Notes: generated by a model from the letters alone, not told the origin. 64,000 bases of DNA from Pomphorhynchus laevis (GCA_012934845.2 WNNJ02002628.1:1-64000), one strand, 5' to 3'. Positions 29,868 through 41,269 are shown, numbered from the stretch's first letter. A program made the numbers and translations.

Positions 29868-31500
29868 TTTTGAGTGGCAAATTCGTGCCAACGACGCGAT
29901 TACAAGATCACCAAGAATGAATAAAATGATCAAACTGATGATAAAAACTAATCCCGCAGACGAATTTCGAATAATATGAACAAGGAAGTCGAGCGGATTA
30001 CCAAGGGAGCGAATTACAAACAAGAGTAGCAGCAACGAAAATAAGGGAGAAAGGAACGGGACCTAATACTGAGCATTGAGGAACACCATGTGCGAGAGAA
30101 GACGGTTAGATAATCGATATTCACGACGAATCCGATATGGAATGTAATGATCTACGATGTTGAATGCAGATGAGAGGTCTAGAGAGATTATGATGCTACA
30201 AAGGTTTAACCATCTCGTGATTGGATAAGATCACCAAAGACATTGTGACACGCTAGTTCTGTGGAATGATTAGAACAAAATGCAGATTGAAACAGGGAAT
30301 ATAAATTTGACGATAGAAGATAGGTATTAACGTGATTTAGCACAAGACGTTTAAAGAGTTTTGATAAGGTTGGGAGAAGAGATAAATCTAGGATGATATG
30401 AGGACAGAAGTGAGCTGTCGAGAAAGTTTTTTTTTCAGAAGTCGACGAACCTTGGCATATTTCCAGTTTGACGAAAATGCGCCGCTGTGGATAGAATAAT
30501 TGAAGAAGGTTGTCAAAAGTGGAGATACCGAATGGCAAATAGGCTTAAGGAAGTACATAGGAAGACAACCGAAGGAGAAGATTTGTTAGGCAATGAAAGA
30601 AGAACTTTTGAAACTTCGTCAGAAGAAATGGGAAGGAGATAGAAGAGTTCAGGAAGAGAGAATTGTATTGAGGCAATAGATTATTGGATAGTCGAATGGA
30701 TAGATGATAAAGTATAATCGGATTTAGATTGAAGATAAGAAAAAACAAGTTTGGATCGATGTTACTAGTCGTTGAATAACTTGAGAGGATTGAGTTTAAA
30801 ATTAGCCAAGTAGACTTTGAGTCCTTAGGTAAGCATCGGAAGAGATATATGTAGAACCTGCTTTAGGAAACAGAGATATATGCAAACAGCGTAACGTATG
30901 CGGCGCTTAGAAATTGCACAGTCAGAATCAAACCATGATGTGCTTCGAGAACGCTTACGAATGTGTGATCGGCGAGGTAATATGTAATCGAGAATTGTTG
31001 TGAGCTCAGAGTCAAATAGAGATGATAGAATATCGACGAAAATTGAAGGCGAATTGGGCGACACAAGAGCAGAAGCAAGAATAGCAGATCGAAATAAAGT
31101 ACCATTGAGAAATTTCCACAGTCCATTGAAGATAGGCGGGACTCGAGAGGGAGCAAGCTGATGAGTTAGATTCAGGGTAAGTAGAAAGTGGCCAGAAAGA
31201 CCAAGTCTGAGATATTAAATTAAACATGTGCAGAAAAACTGCACGGAGTTGCAATGATATTAAGAGTACCGCCAAGTATATGAGTATGATGGGTCCAAAG
31301 TTAATGTAGATTAGAGTCGGAAAGAATGCTTGCAAGTTTGATGAAATCTGAATCGTCAGGGCTGTCCAAACGAAGTAGAAATCCCCTTGTACAAACAGTG
31401 TGTGCTGAAAGTAAACAATAAGAAAGAAGGTCAGCTAGTTCATCGAAGAATTTGAATGAATGATGGGAGATCCAGGCGATATATGATAGAGAGTTCAAGT
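29868..31500 (-). mobile_element. CR1-group LINE, decayed copy D
   Basis: The 3' end at 29868 (TTTATTTTGAGTGGCAAATT) is followed upstream by fragments homologous to copy B ORF2: 30206-30538 (LLPTLSKLFKRLVLNHVNTY, FCSNHSTELACHNVFGDL), 30545-31064 (linker, SWFDSDCAISKRRIRYA) and 31301-31498 (endonuclease part, LADLLSYCLLS). The frame is broken many times. The motif A-to-C part of the RT is largely missing or rearranged. Confidence 0.78.
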
Positions 31501-31859
31501 GGAAAAGAATGATATGATCTGAAGATAAGTAATTCGAAAGTTTCGGATGCTAGAGAACAATTAACCTTTACTAGTGATGAATTAATCGTATTCATAATGA
31601 AAATGTTCATTAATTAAAAACAGTCAATTACTTAAAAATACATTTTTCAAGTAATTAGATTTTTTTATTAAAAAATTAATATGAAGCAATTGTTTTGCTT
31701 GTATATCTCCGAATTAGCATTTCAATAATAAAAATGAGCATTAATTGATTAGCATTTTTCGAATACTTATGCAATTGTTTTGCTTGTATGTCTGAAACTT
31801 GTTGCCATATAGACACTTATCATATAAAAATAGAATGTGATATACAAAACAAATATCAA

Positions 31860-32275
31860 AACTAATAGTGGGACAAAGAATTATTTGAACTGGATCAAAG
31901 AAAAGATGTAATTATTTTTGATATTTCGCTAACTTCGGTTGGCATCTTTAGAAAATTACAGTTGTAATTACAACAACAATTGTAATGTTCTGAAGATGCT
32001 AACGGAAGTTTATCTACCGCCTAGAGGCAATACATTTAAAGACGATTTGCTTGAGCAGATTCGCAGCAAAGTTTTTAACCTTCGAAAAGGGTCGATGACT
32101 GAACGATCATCAACAAATGATGTAATAAAATATCAAATTTCATTTGATATTTTGCTAATCTCTATTAGCATCTTGGATTAACAGAGGCTAATTTAGCATA
32201 GGTTAATTAATAGAGGTTAATGAACAGAGTTCATTAACATAGGTTAATTTCTGAAGATGCTAACAAAAATTATTT
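31860..32275. ncRNA. Cluster of hammerhead-like motifs in head-to-head pairs
   Basis: Four cores lie here. 31920-31951 (minus): CTAAAGA, hairpin GCCAAC-CGAA-GTTAGC, GAAATATC. 31990-32013 (plus): CTGAAGA, GCTAACGGAAGTT, then diverged. 32146-32176 (minus): hairpin GCTAAT-AGAG-ATTAGC, AAAATATC. 32251-32275 (plus): CTGAAGATGCTAAC, then diverged. The minus and plus cores alternate head-to-head. The second hairpin differs from the first by a compensated pair (C-G to T-A at the loop end). Conserved CTTTGATCCAG(T/C)T lies at the outer edge. Known: hammerheads occur in Penelope-like terminal repeats. Confidence 0.5.
32015..32122 (+). repeat. Repeat shared with 35991-36097
   Basis: TACCGCCTAGAGGCAA... 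to GATCATCAACAAATGAT is about 90% alike in both places. It directly follows a plus-strand hammerhead-like box here. The translated piece (LPPRGNTFKDDLLEQIRSK) was not recognised; it may be a remnant of the same retroelement's coding region. Confidence 0.6.
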
Positions 32276-32803
32276 GAACAAATTAATCCATTACTCTTAT
32301 TGAAAATTGAAACCTAATATCATTTTTTGTAAAATATATTTCAATTCAATCCGAAAATTATAATGTTGTACTATAAAATGTAATTATTTAAAAATAATTA
32401 CATTGTCCAATGTTTTTAAGCCGGATAATGATGGTTTAAAACAGTTGCAAATTAATATAGCAATCAAAAGGAAACATAATCGGTTAGTAATTTCTTTAAT
32501 ATGCTTTACAGTTTACAAGTACAATTACTATTTTATTTGAACGTTTCGCCTTACGTCTTCTTCAACAAAAATTGTGAGTATTCATGTTTTCGTACATTTA
32601 AGCATTTATATTGAGCTGTACATGACTGACATTCATGTAGGTGCTACGTTAAACCGACACGATAGATATCCTTTTACCTTGTATGTTGATCCTCTCTTTG
32701 TTCTCTTTAATGCTAACTTGTCCTCCATTTCCACACAGCATTTAAAACGTGGTCGTTGACATCCGGTGCTTCGGTTACCTGTTGCTTGCGATAGCTTTCG
32801 TGT

Positions 32804-32890
32804 TGGTCCTACAACATTGTGTGTAGGTCAATGTTGTTAGTCCTACAACATTGTGTGTAGGTCAATGTTGTTGGTCCTACAACATTGACA
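32804..32890. repeat. 34-bp tandem repeat, 2.5 units
   Basis: GTCCTACAACATTGTGTGTA starts at 32806, 32840 and (partial) 32874. Each unit contains an internal CAACATTG/CAATGTTG inverted pair. Confidence 0.8.
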
Positions 32891-33194
32891 GCAGTTCTAT
32901 CGATTGATTATTCTGGCAAAGTATTCTCTTTCTATAAATTATTTTCGCATTAGTGATGTGTGTATTTCATAGTCCTGTTCCCGAATTTTTGAATGACGAA
33001 GTAACGTCATTTTTAGTTCTATCCCTTGAACTAAGTAAATTGTCCACCAATGACAAGACAACGGTATCAACCCAGACCAATTAATATAATACCTATCAGT
33101 CAAAACGATCATTGAATGTACATGACTACTCTGAACATATCGACGAACTTCTTTCACCTACCGATATTATGATCAATTTTGATAGTGAAAACTT

Positions 33195-33713
33195 AAAATG
33201 TCTTCCTCATTAAGTAGCCGTCCTCTCCATCAGCGTAGTATTTGTGTTCAACGTCAAATATTCTAAATAAATACATTATTAAATACATTATTAAACAAGA
33301 ATTTGTCTAATTCGTTCTAATTCCTTATGCAATTTATTCCAGTTAGTGCGGTGCACTGAACCTAACGAGTTCAGTACATGCAAAGTGTTCAATTTGAATA
33401 TAAATAGTTCAATAAAAACCATCGATTGAACTTTCAATTTTAAATAAACCAAGCGAGTTATTAATACATATCTACATACATAAATTTTCTGACCATCGAG
33501 GTGAACCTCTCCAATAACTCACCTCGTAATACTTTCGAAGTCACTACTGAAAAGTTTGTATTTAAAAGTGTTAAAATAAAAATTTGTTATTTTAACAAAT
33601 AAAGGGAAAAATTTTTTTAAAACTCAAAATGTCTTCCTCATTAAGTAGCCATCCTCTCCATCAGCGTAGTATTTGTGTTCAACGTCAAATATTCTAAATA
33701 AATACATTATTAA
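33195..33713. repeat. 88-bp direct repeats, 431 bp apart
   Basis: 33195-33282 and 33626-33713 are almost identical (AAAATGTCTTCCTCATTAAG to AATACATTATTAA). Both preserve a 22-codon open frame beginning MSSSLSS. The first copy is preceded by ATCAATTTTGATAGTGAAAA, a box also found at 35944-35965 next to hammerhead-associated sequence. Confidence 0.75.
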
Positions 33714-34063
33714 TTTTATAATTAATTATTTTATAATTACACTATAAAATAAAATATTAAATAATATATAAAAATATTATCATAAATGATATTATATATA
33801 ACATAAGTATTATCAAATAATATAAAATATAAAAATATAATTCGAATAATTGAAATATTTTGATAAATAGGATAACATTTGAAATTTAATAACTAGACTA
33901 ATCATAATTTGAATTTACAAAGTACCTTAAAACATAGCTATTTAATAAAAAAAAGCTTTAAGAACACCTATATTTTATAGGATGGTTTAAAAATTTTAAC
34001 AATCCAGTACTTGGTGACTTTTACTCACAAAGTGCCACTGTGAATTTAAGTAGTATATTAAAG

Positions 34064-34320
34064 TGTTAAATCGATGTAATTGTTTCTGGATGCGTTGTTA
34101 ATGGTATTGTTATGTCTCGTCATAATTCATTGTTCTCCCAGCTGCTGGCGAATGCAAAGCTGCAGTCAATTCACCGATGAAACGTTAACCGCTAACTTTA
34201 CTGATGAAACATTAACCGCTATTTGACAGCATAACCGTATGTATAAAAACTTATTTTGTTCCGTCGTTTGGCAGCAGTAAAAAACGTCGATTGTTAAATT
34301 TTGTCTTTGCTCGTTTAACA
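34064..34320 (+). repeat. 5' LTR, 257 bp
   Basis: Identical by eye to 35488-35744. Contains TATAAAAAC (about 34230), a possible core promoter. Confidence 0.9.
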
Positions 34321-34334
34321 AGCTATTTCGGCTT

Positions 34335-35456
34335 ATGGATAAAGTGCGCTTTGGAGACCTTATTAAACCGTTTAACGGAGAATGCGATTTTGGAGCATGG
34401 TTGGAGCGGGCGGAGATGATCGCAGACTTGCAAGCTGTTAAAAAGCTCGAAAAGTTTATTCCTCTATTCTTTGACGGACCGGCGTATGCGATTTATAGAA
34501 ATTTGTCAGCGGAACAAAAATCCGATTATTCTCAACTCAAAGCGGCCTTGCTGCGAGCATTTGGTACTACAGATTTTGATGCCTTTACGAAATATAATAA
34601 TCGAGAATACCAAGAAGGCGAATCGTTGGACGCATATGCTGCAGATTTGGAAAGGTATGCAAACATCGTTAATCCAAATGTTGACAATTCTGCATGGATT
34701 CGTTGTAAATTTGTATACGGTTTGCCATCAACTATCAAGGATATTATTTTGTCTTCCTGTGCCGTAGAGAATCTGAGATTATCGGATATATTATGCCGAG
34801 CACGTACGCTTATAACAACTGCCAATACGTCTGCTGGGTCCTGTTTTCTTACAACTACACATTCTCGCAAGCATATTGAACCAAGAGCACTGCGCTCGCA
34901 TCAACGTAAAGATGTCACATGTTTCCGTTGTGGTAAATCAGGACATATAGCGCGTTATTGTACACATTTCAAGGAGCGACGGTGCTATATTTGTGACGAT
35001 CCTGGACATCTGGCACCTCAGTGCCCAAACAAGGAACATTCAAAAAAACATCGATGGGGAGGCACAGTATTAAGTGCTGCTGGTCTTCCCTGTCCCTCTG
35101 ATGATGCACTACCTACAATTAACGTGACAATAAATGGGCGTCTTGCGGTCGCACTTGTTGATACTGGTTGTTCGAGAAGTATTGTGTCGCGTCGACTTGT
35201 TACAGATATATTTAAACATCCTTTCCCGGATGTTAATGGCGCCACGTGGGTCACAATGATGAACGGAAATGCGGTGAAATGTTATGAAACCGGACAAATG
35301 GAAATTTCTATCGAAACGAGATCGGTGAATATACCGTGCCTATCTTCAGATATTGGTGGTCCATATCAGATGTTGTTGGGAATGGATGTGATCAAAAAGA
35401 TTGGAGGTGTTTCTATTAATGATAACGGAGATGTGAAGTTTCCTTCGACTGGTTAA
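34335..35456 (+). CDS. Gag with two zinc knuckles and a retropepsin-like protease domain, 373 aa
   Basis: Residues 1-160 are a capsid-like helical domain (FGDLIKPFNGECDFGAWLER, LPSTIKDIILSSC). Two CCHC knuckles follow at about residues 196-235 (CFRCGKSGHIARYC, CYICDDPGHLAPQC). A retropepsin-like fold comes at about 265-360 with ALVDTGCS (DTG active site) and LLGMDVI (the hydrophobic-Gly end motif). The layout fits Ty3/gypsy-like gag-protease (inference from motifs). The frame is uninterrupted and ends 31 bp before the 3' LTR. Confidence 0.9.
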   Translation: MDKVRFGDLIKPFNGECDFGAWLERAEMIADLQAVKKLEKFIPLFFDGPAYAIYRNLSAEQKSDYSQLKAALLRAFGTTDFDAFTKYNNREYQEGESLDAYAADLERYANIVNPNVDNSAWIRCKFVYGLPSTIKDIILSSCAVENLRLSDILCRARTLITTANTSAGSCFLTTTHSRKHIEPRALRSHQRKDVTCFRCGKSGHIARYCTHFKERRCYICDDPGHLAPQCPNKEHSKKHRWGGTVLSAAGLPCPSDDALPTINVTINGRLAVALVDTGCSRSIVSRRLVTDIFKHPFPDVNGATWVTMMNGNAVKCYETGQMEISIETRSVNIPCLSSDIGGPYQMLLGMDVIKKIGGVSINDNGDVKFPSTG

Positions 35457-35487
35457 TTATTTTCGTGATTGGAAGATCAGGCGGAGG

Positions 35488-35744
35488 TGTTAAATCGATG
35501 TAATTGTTTCTGGATGCGTTGTTAATGGTATTGTTATGTCTCGTCATAATTCATTGTTCTCCCAGCTGCTGGCGAATGCAAAGCTGCAGTCAATTCACCG
35601 ATGAAACGTTAACCGCTAACTTTACTGATGAAACATTAACCGCTATTTGACAGCATAACCGTATGTATAAAAACTTATTTTGTTCCGTCGTTTGGCAGCA
35701 GTAAAAAACGTCGATTGTTAAATTTTGTCTTTGCTCGTTTAACA
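35488..35744 (+). repeat. 3' LTR, 257 bp
   Basis: Identical by eye to the 5' LTR at 34064-34320 and followed by the TAAAG duplication. Confidence 0.9.
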
Positions 35745-35939
35745 TAAAGCATAAAAACAATTATTATCTCTTTATTTTTATAGATTTATTAACTAAGAAA
35801 TTACAATTATATCGTTCTACTTGATTTGATTTTTTCATCTCGCTCACATTTTGGATTTCATTTGATTATGTTCTTTTATTCGATTATGCAATTTACTTGG
35901 TTCTCCTTGAACTAAGTTAGTTCTCCTTCATCTATCGAT

Positions 35940-36752
35940 AGTATAATCAATTTTGATAGTGAAAACGAGACTATTAGCAAGCGAGAGGATTACCGCCTAG
36001 AGGCAAGACATTTAAAGACGATTTGATTGAGCAGATTCGCAGCAATGTTTTTAACATTTGGAAAGCGACAATGACGGAGCGATCATCAACAAATGATCAA
36101 TTAGAGAGCATTAGTGAATTAGACAGTATCGAGGCCATCTAGCATATGTTTTACATTTTTTAATAGTTTTCAATTGTTTGATTTTTTTGTTTTATTTAAT
36201 TCTATTTTCTTTCATAAAGCCAGTTATTAGTCACGAATCAACTCATTTATAATTAAGTGGCGTTTGACTTTTGGTGCATGTGAGCTGCTTGCGTGCACTA
36301 ATAGGCGTAAACCACTAAATATTTTACGTAAAGTGGTTTGACATTGACCACGAGCATCTTTGAACAACTCAACATCTAGGAATATAACGTAATCATTGCG
36401 CTTTTCACCATTTGAAAATTATATATAATTTGTATATTTATTATATATAGTATATGTAGAATATATCAATATATAATACTAAAAATCGTATAATATACAC
36501 TTTGTTATATTATTATCAAAATAGTCACTTTGTGGTAACTCTACAGTTGTATAGTATACAACTGCACATTAGTATACTATAGTATTCTACTATGTTGTAT
36601 GGGTTTAGACTACTATATCCTGAACATATTCGTCATCGAGCTGTTGCTAGGGTTAAACCACTACACGAATAATAAGCAAAACATTAAAGAACTATTGAAG
36701 TTGGATCAAAGAAAGAAGGAAACTTTTATTTAATGTTTCGCTAACCTTTTAA
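35940..36752. other. Remnant of the hammerhead-associated element and unrecognised AT-rich DNA
   Basis: 35991-36097 duplicates 32015-32122. 36660-36747 holds AAAGAACTATTGAAGTTGGA, TCAAAGAAAG and, on the minus strand, half a hammerhead core (GGTTAGCGAAAC, 36734-36746). No gene was recognised at 36100-36650. Confidence 0.5.
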
Positions 36753-37607
36753 AAAACGATTTATTTTTACGTGGCAAATGCGTTCCGGTGCACGCTTACA
36801 TGACCACAATAACAAATCTAAATCAGGTTTCGAGGAGGTGAGTACGGATGCAACATTTGAATGGAATAAAGGAGGGTGCGCGGCGGACGTCGAGTGGAAG
36901 CTGATTCCAGGCGAGTAGGGCGGCGACGAAGAAGGATCGGTGACCGTAGTTGTTAGAGTAATTGGGAATGTAGAGTAAGAGGGAATTACGGGAACGCAGT
37001 AATAGAGAGAAGTGAAACAAGCGTCGTCTAAGAAAGGGAGGTTGATGAAGGATGGGGAGCCGACAGAGATGATACGAAAAGTAACGAGAAGAAGGCGGAG
37101 TTTGATGCGGATGTGGATGGTGGGCCAGGAGAGTTGGACAAGATATGTGGATGTGTAGTCGAATCGACGGAGACGAAAGAGCACGAGAGTTGGTGAAAAT
37201 CGACGGAGAGTTGGACAAGATATGTGGATGTGTAGGGGTAGGATGATGGATTTTGGAGAATTGGTGAAAAGGCTGAGGCAGTAATCGATTTTAGGGAAAA
37301 GAAGCGATGAAAGAAGAGACATACAAGAACGGAAGTTGATAAGGGGGCGGATACGGCGGATGTCACGGAGAATTAAGTTAGACGAGCGAAACTTGTCACG
37401 GACGAAGGGTTTAAGGGAAATGTGATCATCGAAATGGAATGATAAGAAAGTGATATTGTGGACTACGGGGATGATTGATGAGGCTAAAGATACAGGGGGA
37501 GGAGATATGTTAGGTTGACGGGGTGGATCCACGTTATTTTAGACTTGCCTGGATTTAGAATGAGACGAAGATGGAAGAGACGTTTGTAGATAGAAGAAAG
37601 ACAGTTC
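36752..37607 (-). mobile_element. CR1-group LINE, 5'-truncated copy inserted in a hammerhead hairpin
   Basis: The 3' end (CGATTTATTTTTACGTGGCA) is at about 36752-36800. Upstream the frames at 36741-37532 encode the LINE ORF2 C-terminus (SLASSIIPVVHNITFLSFHF, FVRDKFRSSNLILRDIRRIR, FPKIDYCLSLF), close to copy B. An internal stretch near 37140-37230 is duplicated (GAGTTGGACAAGATATGTGG twice). The YADD box is already lost to truncation. The flanks rejoin as one hammerhead-like hairpin. Confidence 0.82.
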
Positions 37608-37612
37608 GAGAC

Positions 37613-37800
37613 AGCTCTATTAGCATCTTGGATTAACAGAGGCTAATTTAATATAGGTTAATTCACAGAGGTTAATGAACAGAGGTTCATTAACATAGGT
37701 TAATTTTCTGAAGATGCTTACAGAAGTTAGCGAAATATCAATTAATTTTTTATATATTTTCTTTGATCCAGCTTCAATAGTTCTTTATCAATAACGGATC
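37613..37800 (+). ncRNA. Hammerhead-like motif with flanking terminal repeat
   Basis: The plus-strand core 37708-37739 reads CTGAAGA, T, hairpin GCTTAC-AGAA-GTTAGC (one mismatch), then GAAATATC. TTAATT before and AATTAA after can form stem I. CTTTGATCCAGCTTCAATAG follows. Upstream, 37619-37631 is the distal half of a minus-strand core split by the LINE. Confidence 0.55.
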
Positions 37801-38149
37801 ATTATTAACTATTTAAAAATGAAAATAGTAATATAAATCTTTGATTATAATATTTACTTGCTTCTAATCTCAAATGATGATACCATTCCGCGTGAATTTT
37901 TTAGTAATAATATAAGCCCGACTCGAAAGAATGACAAAGGCCGGTTCGTTATCACTATGACTCATAAGTGCCAGTTCCCTTCCACTGAAAAAATATACTA
38001 AAAAATATTTATACTAAAAATATTTACTAAAAAATATATACTAAAAATGTTTATACTAAAAAATATTTACTTGATTTATCAATAAACTTGACTTTTAATC
38101 AAGTTTACTTGATTGGTATGTCAGGTTTATCGGTAGCATTGCCGATAAT

Positions 38150-40380
38150 GGATTTTGGTTTTTAAGGACAAGATATATACGCCAGATGGACATATGTGAA
38201 ATGATGAAAGATAAGGTCAGATTTTGTTGAGGGAGAGGAGTTGGGCTGTATGGAGCTGTTTAAAGATGTGAAATAAGGAAAATGACCGAATGTTAACGGC
38301 AAGGTGGTTCTATGCTAGTGGGCTAGATACATGGTATGCGCGGAGGCTATAATTAGTGCAATATCTAGGAATGGCTAAGAGACTTGTGTGACTGGATCAT
38401 ATAGTTAGATAAGATATATGGACTGATTCGTAGGAAGGAAGTCTGATATAGGATGGTGAGTTGGATGCACGGAAACGAAAAACAAGAAATAGTAAGCGCA
38501 TGGTAAATAGTAAGTGCATGAGAAATGCTAGTCCAATTGAGAAGCAATAGATGTCAAGAAATATGATCAAAGCGTCGGAGGCGTAATAGGATAAGAGCGA
38601 CTGTGTGAATAACGAGTTAAAGAGGACGTAATAAGATTCCGGATGAGTTGACTAGTAGACTGAGACAATAGTCCAGTTCTGGGAAGATAAGTTAGGGAAA
38701 AAGTTGTCTGCAGATGTGAGGATTAACTATAACGACGAAAGTCACGAAGACAAAAAGAGCTAGAACGAACCTTTTCGCGAACAAAGGGTAAAAGAGAAAG
38801 TTCGTTATCAAAAACACAATGACATTTCCAATGGTGGACGATGAAGAGAGCTTTACCATCAAGAAGTACATAAATATCACGTAAATAAATATAACATTGA
38901 GGTTAGTCATAAGAAGCTCGATTTTTCGTAGTTGATGATCATCTGAATGAGGCATTATCTTGCATAAGGCAAGATAACCGATATTTAAGGAGCGAGAATG
39001 AGAATATAGAAGGATGTCATCTGTATGTTGCATGGTGTGAAAACCAAAGGGTTAAGCTATGAGCGACAAGTCACCAGCAGAAAGGCTAAAAAAATGGGGC
39101 CAATGACGGATCCTTGAGGAGCGCCGCGTGTAAGATGAAATTGTTCTGAAAAGGTTGAGCCACAAAGGACGGAGAAGGTGCGCTCGGAGAGGTAGGATTC
39201 GAACCACACAACAGTGTTACAAAAGAAACCGTAGCGAAGACGAAGGCAAGACAGAATAAGTGAGTGATAAACTATATCATAGGCTGCTAAAAGGTCGATG
39301 GAGATGACAAAACTACTTAAGCTGCGATCCCGAGCAAGTTGCAGGTCGCTTAGAACTTTATGACATGCTGTTTCGGTGAATTGTTTTGGTGGTAAGCAGA
39401 CTATAAAGGTATATATAAGTTTGAAGAAGAAAGGTAAGAATTGACTTGATATAGGACGATAGTCCGAGAAGTTATGAGATGCTTGGGAGATTAGATATAG
39501 GACAATATAATGATGGAGTACTGAATCGAGGGACGATTTCTTAAGTAGATGACAAGCGATGGCTGCCTTCCAGGAAGGACAAGTGTTACTTTGAATGGAA
39601 GTATTAAATAAGGTGATGAGGAAATGGGCAATGAGAGAACATATTAGCTTAAGAATATAAGTTGGTATTGAGTTTAGCTGAGAATACGAGTTATTCAGGC
39701 ATTGGAGAGTAGACAAAAATTCCTCAATGGATACAGGCAGAAGGTGGAACAGTTTAGAAAAGAGAAGTATGGTACAGAATATGACGAGTGAAGAGTAATA
39801 CCTTTGGACAATATAAAACTTGTAATCATTGAAAGATGCGACATTAGGATGGAAAGAACAACCTAAATGGATGTTAACATCATCAACTACAAGAGTAGAA
39901 ATGTGAGTGAAATGTGTGTGAGATTAAATCAAAGAGTTCGACAAAGAAAGAGGTAAACGGTGTACTAGAACCTGTGCGGTATATGATTGCGAGGTTTAAA
40001 TAGGATGGCAGAAGTAAAATTTGACAGAGAAAGAGTTCGAACGTGTTTGGGATAAATGGGGCACGGATATGTTTCATGAGAGAGAATGACTAGAAAAAGC
40101 AACGCTGTCACCATAGTTAAAAGGGGAGCGTTGCATTTGTTAAGGAAGGGGCGGGCTTTGTAACTGAATGATCGGATACGCTTAATAGCAAGGTCGTCGC
40201 TATCACAATGCCAGAATTCTGTAAGACATAACAAGTACAGAGATTGTTGAAGAAATCGGTTAATAACGAGATCAACTTTATGAATGACGGAGCGGGTATT
40301 AAGAAGGCCAAGGCGGAATATCGAATTATTAGGACAGTGGTTGCAAGACAATTGGACACTTGTGAGACCGTTGACACTGT
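38150..40380 (-). mobile_element. CR1-group LINE, decayed copy E
   Basis: Endonuclease start at 39965-40351 (RLGLLNTRSVIHKVDLVINR, TEFWHCDSDDLAIKR). RT at 39057-39716 (IPTYILKLICS, ETACHKVLSDL, SIDLLAAYDIVYHS, GAPQGSVIGPIF). MQHTDDILLYSH at 38990-39033, where the YADD box has become HTDD. C-terminal remnants extend to about 38150. Frames are broken throughout; older than copies A, B and F. Confidence 0.8.
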
Positions 40381-40529
40381 AGAATTAAGGAGTTGAAAAT
40401 ATTACAATTGGCTATTAGAACTTGTATTACAATTGGCTATTAGAACTTGACTTGATGTGTATGTTTGGCAATATGGAGTTTAGGGGTAAAAGATTTGTGG
40501 AAGAATAATAATTTTGTAGCTGTTATTGA

Positions 40530-40675
40530 GGCGTCCGCCGCGCTCCCTTATTTATCACATTCAAATACCTCCTTCGTTCACACCTTCTCGATACATGATT
40601 TACATTTTTTGTTTTGTTGTGGTCATGTAAACGTGCGCTGTTACGCATTTGCCACGTTAAAATAAATCGTTATTT
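40530..40675 (+). mobile_element. 3' end fragment of the CR1-group LINE
   Basis: GCGTCCGCCGCGCTCCCTTA to CATTTGCCACGTTAAAATAA corresponds to the last 140 bp of copy B (from about 16492). It includes the final ORF2 codons and the 3' stem-loop. Confidence 0.85.
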
Positions 40676-40689
40676 TTTTGTGAAAGAGC

Positions 40690-40985
40690 ACGCGTGACTT
40701 GAGTGGGTTAGGTAACGATGTGATAGTCGGGAGTTGAGGGTATGCAGGGAGTAGGTTCGACTGCGGGAGACAAATAGGATCAAGATAATATAGAGGGTGG
40801 CAAGCGATGTTTAGAAAGGTTATGAGTGGAAGGATCATAGAGGTTGGTTGAGGTGATTTTACTGATTGATGTAGGTTATTGAGAAACGGGACAGGAGGGA
40901 CGAGATGGGGTGTCGGGGTTCGCAGATGACTTGGAATGGGAAATATATATGGTGCCATGGATCAGTTGGTGAAGAAAGTACATAG
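40690..40985 (-). mobile_element. Fragment of the LINE ORF1 region, inverted to its neighbour
   Basis: On the minus strand this matches copy B 12884-13190 (PLITFLNIACHPLYY and neighbouring Pro/Ser-rich frame). It lies immediately past the 3' tail of the plus-strand fragment at 40530-40675, so two parts of the same family meet tail to internal end in opposite orientation. Confidence 0.75.
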
Positions 40986-41269
40986 GAAACGACGGGGATA
41001 ATTTATGTGCACGCGTTTGTGGTTAATATGTGCTGAGGGGAGAGGTTGCGGGTTAAATGCTGGTACAAAATCCACAGAGGAATATAACTATATATTAGCT
41101 GTTTAACAAAAACTAACTTGAATTCTTTGATCCTTGATGATTTTTCATTGTGATTTTTCATTATGTCTGACAATAAGGGGAATAGATTTGTGGAAGTCTG
41201 AAAGACTTAATTGTTTAAGGGTAAAAGATTTGTGGAAGAATAATAATTTTGTAGCTGTTATTGAGATGT

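Larger units (their letters stand above)
34064..35744 (+). mobile_element. Compact LTR retrotransposon, gag-protease only (non-autonomous)
   Basis: Two 257-bp LTRs, 34064-34320 and 35488-35744, are identical by eye. They begin TGTTAAATCG and end GTTTAACA (TG...CA with short inverted ends). The 5-bp TAAAG flanks both sides (34059-34063 and 35745-35749), a perfect target-site duplication. Between them is one gag-protease gene and no RT, RNase H or integrase. A purine-rich stretch (GGAAGATCAGGCGGAGG) precedes the 3' LTR. The gag start lies only 14 bp from the 5' LTR, leaving no clear tRNA primer site. It looks whole for a gag-only element and very young. Mobility would depend on enzymes from another element (inference). 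Confidence 0.93.

Noticed and set aside
32536-32565. Minus-strand TTGAAGAAGACG ... GCGAAACGTT, resembling a hammerhead
   Set aside because: The first box is changed and stem II pairs poorly, so it was not listed as a feature.
32939-33157. 72-codon minus-strand open frame of fairly normal composition
   Set aside because: No domain was recognised and it sits among repeat remnants. It could be a fossil fragment but cannot be supported.
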